The position numbers were made by a program, and so were the translations under genes. Shown here one piece after another: positions 1 through 5,332 of a DNA stretch of 5,332 nt. How positions within the stretch are numbered: position 1 is the stretch's first letter; each line of letters begins with the position of its first letter. The notes under the pieces were generated by a model. That model did no database searches and had not been told where the DNA came from. It saw only the letters and a list, made by a program, of their open reading frames with translations. Source of the DNA: Bacteroidales bacterium UBA4347. GTDB lineage: Bacteria; Bacteroidota; Bacteroidia; Bacteroidales; P3. The stretch is taken from positions 1 to 5,332 of the forward strand of contig DGTB01000029.1 in the NCBI GenBank assembly GCA_002394185.1, in the 5' to 3' direction.

Positions 1-20
1 ACAATATAAGATATGCCGTA

Positions 21-1937
21 TTAGGTACCTATCGGATAGGGTTTCGGGGGGTATGGGGGGGGGTAAAAATGGACCTTGGCCTGGAAATGCCAGGTTTGGC
101 GGACAGGGCCGTCGGTGGCAGCGTCGCCGGAGCCCAGCGAGGCTTCGCCGGGACGCCCCATGAGCGTGTATTTGACGCCGAGGTTAAGCCATTGGCTCAC
201 GTTGCAGCGCACCACGGCCGAGGCCCTGAGGCCACGCCCTTGGAGCGAGGGGATGCTGAATGCGTATTGCAGGTTGCTTTCGCTGAGGGTGATGCGGGCA
301 TAATAGCCCCCAATGTTGTGCCACGTGGCCTGCAGGGCGGCTTGCCACCGGCCCTGGATGTAGCGCGCCTCCTGTGAGAGGAGCCACCCATGCTGACGGG
401 CGGCCTGCTCGGCGTCGAACCACGAAAGGACGACGCGCGTGTTGAAACGCCACGGACCGTAGCTGAGGCGCACCTGGCCCTGCAGCAAGCTGCGGAGGGT
501 CTCCTCGGCCAGGTAGGCGATGCTGTCGCTGCCGGGCACATTGCGCTGCTGGACACGGAGGGCATAGCGGAGGGCCACCTCGGCGTGGCGGCCCAGCGGA
601 CGGCCCAACTGCATGCGCAGCCACGAGCCCGCCGAGGGAGCATAGCTGCCATAGCGCAACGAGGGGAAACGATGGAGGTCGGCGGCAAGCAGCGCCGTGA
701 GCCGGAAGGGCAGCTGCAGCTGGGCATCGAGCCCGACGCCCTGTTCGTTGCGCGTGGCGCCGAGGCTGTAGGCATCGGCATGGAGGTTGTGGTAGAGGGG
801 GTCGTAGTGGCGGAGGGTGAGGCCGATGCTGTTGCCGCCGCCCAACGTCAATCGTGCTCCGCCCATGGCGGCCACACGGCCCGAGGCATCGATGGCGGCT
901 TCGCCAAAGAGGAGCGTGCGCCCCGCCTGCCAGAGGGCGTCGAGGCCGAAGGTGGCGGCGCGGTCGCCGCGGAAGTAGTCCTGATTGTAGGCATAGTCGT
1001 GCAACTGCAAAGAGTCGTCGAGGAAAGCCGCGGCGGCGGTGAGGCCGAGGATGAGATTGCCGCGGCGGTAGGTGGCGTGGGCTCCGCCGAGCCATTCGCC
1101 GTCGGTACGCGAAGCAAACGCCGACACGTCCAGGCCGCGGGCAAGCCTGACAGTGGCCGCGAGGCCTTGCTGCCACCCCTCCTCATAGAAGGCACTGGCG
1201 GCACGAATGCCTGTAGCATAGCGCACGGGCGAGGCGCCCAGAAGAGCGAAGGGCGAGAAGCCCGTCCACAGGGTCACCCCCTGGCCAAACTGGAGGTTGT
1301 AGCGTCCGAAGACCAGCTTCTCCAGCCGGCCGATATTGTTCAGCGTCAGGCTGTAGCCGTAGAAGTTGCCTTTGCCCCATGGCTCGGTGGGGTCTTTGTC
1401 GCCACTCAACTGGAGGGCGACATGGTTGCCATAGGCAAAACGGTAGCAAAACAAGGCGCGGAGGTTGTCGCCATCGTAGTGGCCGTTGTCATAGCCATGG
1501 GCCTGCTCCACGGTGCCGCCCAGGCCTGTAACCAGTGTATGGTGGCCATGGGACAGCATCTCCCCGAGGGAAGGGAACCGGTGCTCCTCGAAGGGCTCGG
1601 CAGTCACCAACGGCGCAATGCGCGAGACAGACAGGCTGTCGAAACCGGGGACCATCAGCAGCTCCTTGACGGAAAGCAGTTGGCCATAGAGGATAATGTA
1701 ATTACGCAAGGCTTTGATCTGGAAAGGGGAAAGAAACGGCACCGAAGATAGGGAGGCGGTGTCGTTGAGATTGGCGGGGTGGTCGGCATATTGCAACAGA
1801 ATGTCGCTCAGCTCGGAAGCGTCGGCATCGGAGCCGCGCTCGTCGATCCACTGCTCGATGGCATCGTCCACCTGCGCCAGCGCCAGCGTCGGCATGGTCA
1901 TCAACATTATCACTATCAGCCTGCGGATCAAAAGCAT
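21..1937 (-). CDS. Secreted HhH-domain protein with C-terminal outer-membrane beta-barrel
   Basis: The protein is 638 residues from the ATG at 1937. I chose this start because it gives a clear signal peptide (RR, a hydrophobic core, then TLALA, with cleavage near residue 21); the frame upstream of it is arginine- and proline-rich read-through of the neighbouring gene. Residues about 57-115 match the two-HhH layout of ComEA: NLND, then VPFLSP, a helix, LYGQLLSVKEL, then VPGFD. From about residue 130 the chain shows alternating beta-strand patterns, including the block GRYNLQFGQGVTLWTGF (residues about 211-227), which I associate with large Bacteroidota HhH-barrel proteins. The final strand ends at about FQAKVHF and is followed by a proline/tyrosine-rich tail. 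Expected location is the outer membrane, with the HhH domain in the periplasm. The start overlaps the upstream gene by 10 bases. The gene is markedly GC-rich. The family assignment is fairly sure from memory of the motifs; the function is unknown, and DNA uptake, DNA binding or envelope assembly are only possibilities. Confidence 0.85.
   Translation of the reverse strand: MLLIRRLIVIMLMTMPTLALAQVDDAIEQWIDERGSDADASELSDILLQYADHPANLNDTASLSSVPFLSPFQIKALRNYIILYGQLLSVKELLMVPGFDSLSVSRIAPLVTAEPFEEHRFPSLGEMLSHGHHTLVTGLGGTVEQAHGYDNGHYDGDNLRALFCYRFAYGNHVALQLSGDKDPTEPWGKGNFYGYSLTLNNIGRLEKLVFGRYNLQFGQGVTLWTGFSPFALLGASPVRYATGIRAASAFYEEGWQQGLAATVRLARGLDVSAFASRTDGEWLGGAHATYRRGNLILGLTAAAAFLDDSLQLHDYAYNQDYFRGDRAATFGLDALWQAGRTLLFGEAAIDASGRVAAMGGARLTLGGGNSIGLTLRHYDPLYHNLHADAYSLGATRNEQGVGLDAQLQLPFRLTALLAADLHRFPSLRYGSYAPSAGSWLRMQLGRPLGRHAEVALRYALRVQQRNVPGSDSIAYLAEETLRSLLQGQVRLSYGPWRFNTRVVLSWFDAEQAARQHGWLLSQEARYIQGRWQAALQATWHNIGGYYARITLSESNLQYAFSIPSLQGRGLRASAVVRCNVSQWLNLGVKYTLMGRPGEASLGSGDAATDGPVRQTWHFQAKVHFYPPPYPPKPYPIGT
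55..63 (-). repeat. C9 homopolymer in coding strand of the HhH-barrel gene
   Basis: Nine consecutive G on the plus strand (C9 on the coding strand) encode part of the PPP in the proline-rich tail, 14 residues or fewer from the C-terminus. A one-base contraction would end the protein at an early stop overlapping the present 3' end, with a different tail. A one-base expansion would remove the stop and read past position 1 of the window. The tract lies after the last predicted barrel strand, so slippage would change only the tail. Confidence 0.7.
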
Positions 1938-2674
1938 ACAGCAAGCGATATTTGAGGGGTGAGACCAAGGACAGGATGGCTCTCGACGCTGATGTCGACG
2001 AGGTAGCTGCCATAGTAGACGCCGGCACCGGCGGTGACGGCAAGAGGAGCTGTGGCAAAGCCCGCACGGAAGAAAAGGAGTTGCCGGTAGCAGTATTCTG
2101 CTCCCAGACGCAGGCGCCAGCGCTCCTCGCTCTCGACCTCGACGAGGGTCAGCAGGCGCGGCACGGCGCGATAAGCCAGGCCGGCATGCATACGCCATGG
2201 GCGCACATCGTCCCACGGGCGTGTACCGGCCAAGGCCACAGCCTGCAGGCGGGGCGAGAAGGAGACACGGACCGTGGCGGCAGGGGAAAGCCACTGGCGG
2301 TTCTCGTAATGGCCGTCGCCAACGGCCTGGAGGAGATAGGTGGCCTGGACGCCGACCTCCACCCGGGAGTCAATCTTCATGGAATAGCCCAGCAGGGCTT
2401 GATGCTCGGCATAGTCGGCATCGCCGAAATGGCTGTAGCCGGCCAGCATGCGGCCCCTCTCGCCGAGGGCAAAGGAGGCGTCGAGACGGGCAGTGGCAAG
2501 GCCGGAGGTGACAAAGCCCGAGCGATAGCTCATGGCCACCTGACGGGCGTGCTCGTCGGGCACAAGGCATCCTCCCATAGCTCCGCTGCGGGCGGAATGG
2601 GGCAAGGAAACAAACTGAGGGGAAGCCTGGAAGGCAGGCAAAAGGAAAAGCAATGCTATGAGCGCACGTCTCAT
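1928..2674 (-). CDS. Small outer-membrane beta-barrel protein, PorV/PorQ-like
   Basis: The protein is 248 residues from the ATG at 2674. This start sits 10 bases after the rnc stop and directly opens a signal peptide (MRRALIALLFLLPAFQAS, cleavage around residues 17-20); longer upstream frames only read through rnc. The mature N-terminus has SARSGAMGGC (residues 27-36), resembling the 'R.GAMGGA' motif of the PorV/PorQ/FadL-like family. Alternating hydrophobic strands follow throughout, with HPVLGLTPQISLAVCF at the end; a terminal phenylalanine is typical of outer-membrane barrels. Some PorV/PorQ relatives act in type IX secretion or as outer-membrane shuttle proteins, but this one is shorter than typical PorV and has no type IX genes beside it, so that role is not assigned. 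Its stop codon lies inside the start of the next gene, which suggests the two products are made together and may work together. The barrel call is confident; the subfamily is tentative. Confidence 0.75.
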   Translation of the reverse strand: MRRALIALLFLLPAFQASPQFVSLPHSARSGAMGGCLVPDEHARQVAMSYRSGFVTSGLATARLDASFALGERGRMLAGYSHFGDADYAEHQALLGYSMKIDSRVEVGVQATYLLQAVGDGHYENRQWLSPAATVRVSFSPRLQAVALAGTRPWDDVRPWRMHAGLAYRAVPRLLTLVEVESEERWRLRLGAEYCYRQLLFFRAGFATAPLAVTAGAGVYYGSYLVDISVESHPVLGLTPQISLAVCF

Positions 2675-2684
2675 AGAACGCGCA

Positions 2685-3422
2685 TCAGGCAGAGGTACTG
2701 ACAATAGTGCCCTCGGCGACAAGGGCTTTGTAGGTCTTCTCGGCGGCGAGCTGCTCGGCAGCTTTGATGGAGAACTCGATGGCAGACTTCTGCGCCACGC
2801 CATCGATGCTGACAAGGCTCTCGTACTGGCGGCGGCTGGCGTGCCCCTGGACAAAGCTGCGCACCACCTCGAAGGTGACTTTGCGGCGGTTTTTCTGGCC
2901 CCAGTCGATGAGTTTGCTCTTGAAGTTCCAGTCGGTGGTGGCGATGGATTCGACATCGAGGTACGTGCAGAGGATTCGGTCGATCAGAACGCGGCGCGTG
3001 AACTTGTAGCCTTTGTCGATATACATGGCACCAACAAGCGCCTCGAAAGCGTCGCCGCCGATGGACTTGAAGCCTCCGGAATTATCGTGCTGATACTCGA
3101 TGAAGGACACCAAGCCGATTTTGTCGGCCAGCTTGTTGAGACTGACACGGCTGACAATCTTGGAGCGCAGTACGGTGAGGAACCCTTCGCCCTGAAAAGG
3201 ATACTTCTTGTAAAGGTAGTCCGCCACGACGGCACTCAACAGCGCATCGCCAAGATACTCAAGGCGTTCGTTATTGATACGATGGCCATTATGCTGTGCG
3301 GACAATGAGCGATGGGTGAAAGCGACATGGTACAGCTTCGTATGACGCGGAGTGTAACCAAGGATGTTTTTGAAAAAACTGTTGAATTCCTTGCTTTCGT
3401 TGTTCTTGCGAAAGAGGTGCAT
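2685..3422 (-). CDS. rnc: Ribonuclease III
   Basis: Double-strand-specific endoribonuclease that matures rRNA precursors and cuts structured mRNAs in the cytoplasm. The protein is 245 residues from the ATG at 3422. A TTG 30 bases upstream (3452) is in frame, but it would overlap fabF and add residues unlike the family, so the ATG is preferred. The catalytic domain holds the signature NERLEYLGDALL (residues 51-62) and GGDAFEALVGAMY (residues 122-134). The metal-binding acidic residues corresponding to E. coli E38, E41, D45, D114 and E117 are all present as E52, E55, D59, D124 and E127. A double-stranded-RNA-binding domain follows from about residue 164 (DWNFKSKLIDWGQK) to about 235, closing with a helix containing KAAEQLAAEK. 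Length is close to Bacteroidota RNase III, which carries a short N-terminal extension compared with E. coli. It starts 5 bases after the fabF stop, so it is surely co-transcribed and probably translationally coupled. Confidence 0.97.
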   Translation of the reverse strand: MHLFRKNNESKEFNSFFKNILGYTPRHTKLYHVAFTHRSLSAQHNGHRINNERLEYLGDALLSAVVADYLYKKYPFQGEGFLTVLRSKIVSRVSLNKLADKIGLVSFIEYQHDNSGGFKSIGGDAFEALVGAMYIDKGYKFTRRVLIDRILCTYLDVESIATTDWNFKSKLIDWGQKNRRKVTFEVVRSFVQGHASRRQYESLVSIDGVAQKSAIEFSIKAAEQLAAEKTYKALVAEGTIVSTSA

Positions 3423-3427
3423 GACAA

Positions 3428-4672
3428 TCAATACTTTCTGAAGGCGAGACAAACGTTATGACCGCCAAATCCGAAAGCATTGCTGATGGCAAAGTTGACT
3501 TCCCGCTGTTGCGCCTTGTTGAAGGTGAAGTCGAGGGAAGGAATCTGCGGGTCATCGTTGAAATGGTTGATTGTCGGGGGGACGACACCATTCTTAATGG
3601 TAAGGATGGTGGCAATGGCCTCGACTGCGCCGGCAGCACCAAGGAGGTGGCCAGTCATTGACTTGGTGGAGTTGATGGCAATCTTATAGGCATAGTCGCC
3701 AAAGAGCCCCATGATGGCCTTGGGTTCAGAGATGTCGCCGATAGGAGTCGACGTGCCGTGGGTGTTGATGTGGTCTACATCCGTCGGCTTCATGCCTGAC
3801 TCTGCGATTGCCTCGCGCATAGCATTGATAACGCCGAGGCCTTCGGGGTGGGAAGCCGTGATGTGATAAGCATCGGCGGAGAGACCCGTGCCCGTAATCT
3901 CGGCATAGATATGAGCGCCACGGGCTTTGGCATGTTCCAGTTCTTCGAGGATGAGCGCACCGGCACCTTCGCCCAGAACAAATCCGTCGCGGTCACGGTC
4001 GAAGGGGCGCGAAGCGGTCTGGGGATCGTCGTTGCGTGTAGAAAGGGCGCGCATGTTGCCGAAACCGCCGATACCTGCCTCGACAACAGCACATTCCGAA
4101 CCGCCGGCAATCATCGCGTCGACCTTGCCGAGACGGATAAGGTTGAAAGCGTCACCAATAGCCACGGCAGAGGTGGCACAGGCGGCGGTGGTGCTGTAGT
4201 TGGGACCGCGCAGACCATAGCGGATGGCTATCTGTCCAGCGCAGATATCAACGATAACCTTGGGAATCCAGTAGGGACTGAAACGAGGATTGCCATCGGA
4301 GAGAGCGAATTCGCGAAGTTCATCCTGCAGGCTTTTCACGCCGCCCATGCCGGAACCCCAGATAACGCCAAAGCGGTCCTTGTCGACATTGCTGTCGTCG
4401 AGGCCGGAATCACGCATGGCCTCTTCGACAGTAACCAAGCCATACACCGTATAGCCGTCGAGGAGGCGCATCTCTTTCTTGTCAAAGAAGTTGAGAGGAT
4501 CGAAACCTTTAAGCTCAGAAGCAATCTGGCAACGGAACTTCGAGGCGTCGAAATGTGTTATCGGCCCGGCTCCGCTCACTCCTTTGACCAACGAGTCCCA
4601 TAAAGCAGGGACATTGTTGCCTATAGGGGTGAGCGCGCCGAGACCTGTAACAACAACTCTTTTCAACTCCAT
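3428..4672 (-). CDS. fabF: Beta-ketoacyl-[acyl-carrier-protein] synthase II
   Basis: Condensing enzyme of type II fatty acid synthesis: it joins malonyl-ACP to an acyl-enzyme and releases CO2, elongating the chain by two carbons in the cytoplasm. The protein is 414 residues from the ATG at 4672, which opens the standard MELKRVVVTGLGALTPIG start; the in-frame TTG at 4729 lies inside a hairpin and is rejected. The Cys-His-His triad is intact: nucleophile C165 in TTAACATSA, H305 in THGTSTP and H342 in KSMTGHLLGAAG, with the supporting lysine K337. These positions are offset by two from E. coli FabF (C163, H303, K335, H340). ALSTRNDDPQTASRPFD, DGFVLGEGAG and the C-terminal FGFGGHN are further family signatures, the last with the histidine usual in Bacteroidota. 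Its partner acpP lies 89 bases upstream beyond a terminator-like hairpin, and rnc follows after 5 bases. Length and motifs indicate a functional enzyme. Confidence 0.98.
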   Translation of the reverse strand: MELKRVVVTGLGALTPIGNNVPALWDSLVKGVSGAGPITHFDASKFRCQIASELKGFDPLNFFDKKEMRLLDGYTVYGLVTVEEAMRDSGLDDSNVDKDRFGVIWGSGMGGVKSLQDELREFALSDGNPRFSPYWIPKVIVDICAGQIAIRYGLRGPNYSTTAACATSAVAIGDAFNLIRLGKVDAMIAGGSECAVVEAGIGGFGNMRALSTRNDDPQTASRPFDRDRDGFVLGEGAGALILEELEHAKARGAHIYAEITGTGLSADAYHITASHPEGLGVINAMREAIAESGMKPTDVDHINTHGTSTPIGDISEPKAIMGLFGDYAYKIAINSTKSMTGHLLGAAGAVEAIATILTIKNGVVPPTINHFNDDPQIPSLDFTFNKAQQREVNFAISNAFGFGGHNVCLAFRKY

Positions 4673-4700
4673 ATCGGGTTGTAGACGTCCTGATTGATAA

Positions 4701-4747
4701 GAAAAAGAAAACGTTGAGGCACAGCACAAGCTGTCGCATCAACGTTT
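4701..4747 (-). terminator. Intrinsic terminator / attenuator between acpP and fabF
   Basis: Read on the minus strand, the arm AAACGTTGA (4747-4739) pairs perfectly with TCAACGTTT (4717-4709). Inside it a second stem ACAGC/GCTGT closes a four-base loop, with a G-A mismatch and a one-base bulge between the two stems. The hairpin runs straight into TCTTTTTCTT, a U-rich tract in RNA (4710-4701). It begins 14 bases after the acpP stop and ends about 30 bases before the fabF start. This is the shape of a rho-independent terminator. Because fabF and rnc have no obvious promoter of their own, it is more likely a partial terminator, or a stabilising 3' end for an abundant acpP-only transcript, than a complete stop. 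Confidence 0.75.
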
Positions 4748-4761
4748 CCTCAATAGAAGTT

Positions 4762-4998
4762 TTACTTCTTGTTGTTCTCGATGAAAGCGATAGCGTCGCC
4801 GACGGTGACAATCTTCTCAGCTTCCTCGTCGGGAATAGAGAGGTCGAATTCCTTCTCAAGCTCCATAATCAGCTCAACAGTGTCGAGCGAATCAGCGCCA
4901 AGGTCGTTGGTGAAGCTGGCTTCGGGAACAACCTGACTCTCTTCAACACCCAGTTTGTCGGTGATGATGCTGACAACTTTAGTAGCAATTTCTGACAT
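4762..4998 (-). CDS. acpP: Acyl carrier protein
   Basis: Small acidic carrier that holds growing acyl chains as thioesters on a 4'-phosphopantetheine arm and delivers them to FabF and the other fatty acid synthesis enzymes in the cytoplasm. The protein is 78 residues, the usual family length. The attachment site is S37 in the conserved GADSLDTVELIMELE motif that begins helix II. The N-terminal helix (MSEIATKVVSIITDKLGV) and the C-terminal TVGDAIAFIENNKK are both typical. It is strongly acidic through residues 40-65. The ATG at 4998 is preceded by an AT-rich leader without a strong Shine-Dalgarno sequence, as is common in Bacteroidota. It is the first gene of the operon, served by the promoter proposed at 5031-5062 and followed 14 bases after its stop by a terminator-like hairpin. 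Confidence 0.98.
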   Translation of the reverse strand: MSEIATKVVSIITDKLGVEESQVVPEASFTNDLGADSLDTVELIMELEKEFDLSIPDEEAEKIVTVGDAIAFIENNKK

Positions 4999-5030
4999 TT
5001 TTCTTCAATTTTAATGTTAAAAACTGGCTG

Positions 5031-5062
5031 CAAAGAAACGAAAAATTTCTGATATAACAACA
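5031..5062 (-). promoter_or_regulatory. Predicted Bacteroidota-type promoter for acpP operon
   Basis: On the minus strand, TGTTG (5062-5058) is followed after 19 bases by TTTCTTTG (5038-5031). The Bacteroidota housekeeping consensus is TTTG, 19-21 bases, then TAnnTTTG. The spacing fits and the -7 element matches all but the A at position 2. Transcription would start about 5024-5028, giving a leader of roughly 25-30 bases before the acpP ATG. The match is by eye; no transcript data are available. Confidence 0.55.
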
Positions 5063-5332
5063 CTTTTTAACATTTTTACATCTACACCCGAAGGTTAAAC
5101 CACTGATATAAAACGGTATAAATTTTATAATTTTTTAACGAAACATATCCTTTTCGGCCAATTTTCAGACTGCTCGCGACCCCGTTTTTATCGTTTTGAA
5201 GCCCTCCTGCCTCGTCAAACCACCCGTCCAACGGCCACAAAACAGCGTCAACAACATGTATATCATTATCTTGCATATCTCATCACACATATACTTCCTC
5301 TGCTCCTATGCAGAGATGATGCAGAGCGGATG
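5063..5332. other. AT-rich upstream region without a supported gene
   Basis: This stretch upstream of the acpP promoter shows no recognisable gene. It contains AT-rich DNA, including a short palindrome TATAAATTTTATA (5117-5129) that could be a protein-binding site or chance in such composition. A 64-residue minus-strand frame at 5082-5276 has no recognisable motif and is not called. At the extreme right a plus-strand frame opens with ATG ATG at 5316-5321 and runs off the end; it is too short to judge. In Bacteroides, from memory, purN lies divergently upstream of acpP, so a divergent gene could begin just beyond the window. Confidence 0.5.

Noticed and set aside
184..1176. Alternative minus-strand frame (330 residues) inside the HhH-barrel gene
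   Set aside because: It is an arginine/proline-rich shadow product of a GC-rich gene read in another frame, with no motif.
390..1751. Long plus-strand open frame (453 residues) opposite the HhH-barrel gene
   Set aside because: The translation is low in complexity, rich in G, A, V and E, has no recognisable domain, and lies wholly antisense to a gene with a signal peptide and family motifs. GC-rich DNA leaves such frames open by chance.
1938..2294. N-terminal extension of the HhH-barrel protein to a GTG at 2294
   Set aside because: The extra 119 residues are compositionally odd read-through of the upstream gene; the signal peptide begins at the ATG at 1937.
2675..2956. N-terminal extension of the small barrel protein to 2956
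   Set aside because: The added residues are serine/proline-rich and come from an off-frame reading of the rnc 3' end; the signal peptide starts at 2674.
3848..4603. Plus-strand open frame (251 residues) opposite fabF
   Set aside because: It is antisense to the highly conserved fabF reading frame and has no domain or start context of its own.
4673..4729. Upstream TTG start for fabF
   Set aside because: It lies inside the terminator-like hairpin and adds residues not found in FabF; the ATG at 4672 gives the standard N-terminus.
5082..5276. 64-residue minus-strand frame upstream of acpP
   Set aside because: It has no recognisable motif, ends just short of the acpP promoter, and lies in an AT-rich non-coding-looking stretch. 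A small gene cannot be excluded, but nothing supports it.
5308..5326. Direct repeat ATGCAGAG (two copies, 11 bases apart) at the right edge
   Set aside because: Two short copies at the window edge are not enough to call a repeat array; the sequence beyond would be needed.
1..5332. Mobile element, CRISPR array, tRNA or rRNA
   Set aside because: I saw no transposase, terminal inverted repeats, regularly spaced repeats or RNA-gene sequence on either strand.

Overview
The window looks like a chromosomal segment from a Bacteroidota bacterium, most likely of the order Bacteroidales. The FabF sequence has the C-terminal FGFGGHN motif typical of that phylum. The start regions lack strong Shine-Dalgarno sequences. 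The promoter ahead of acpP resembles the Bacteroidota sigma-factor consensus (TTG, 19 bases, TTTCTTTG). The two outer-membrane proteins belong to families I know mainly from Bacteroidota. I cannot name the genus.

All five supported genes lie on the minus strand and read right to left: acpP (acyl carrier protein, 4762-4998), fabF (beta-ketoacyl-ACP synthase II, 3428-4672), rnc (ribonuclease III, 2685-3422), a small PorV/PorQ-like outer-membrane beta-barrel gene (1928-2674), and a large gene (21-1937) for a secreted protein that joins a ComEA-like helix-hairpin-helix (HhH) domain to an outer-membrane barrel. Spacing is tight: 5 bases between fabF and rnc, 10 between rnc and the small barrel gene, and a 10-base overlap between the two barrel genes. 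The only sizeable internal gap is acpP-fabF (89 bases), and it holds a convincing intrinsic-terminator-like hairpin. The right-hand 270 bases (5063-5332) are AT-rich and appear non-coding.

The acpP-fabF-rnc order is a known conserved arrangement. ACP carries the growing acyl chain and FabF elongates it. RNase III processes rRNA and other double-stranded RNA and is probably linked only by co-transcription. The hairpin after acpP would let ACP be made in excess of FabF and RNase III from one promoter. The most interesting part is the coupled outer-membrane pair at the end of the operon. Its larger member carries a periplasmic HhH domain whose hairpins have lost the usual GxG glycines, so DNA binding cannot be assumed. 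It ends in a proline-rich tail encoded over a run of nine C. The function of this pair is not known to me. It is the best candidate here for undescribed biology, but nothing in the window proves a novel system.
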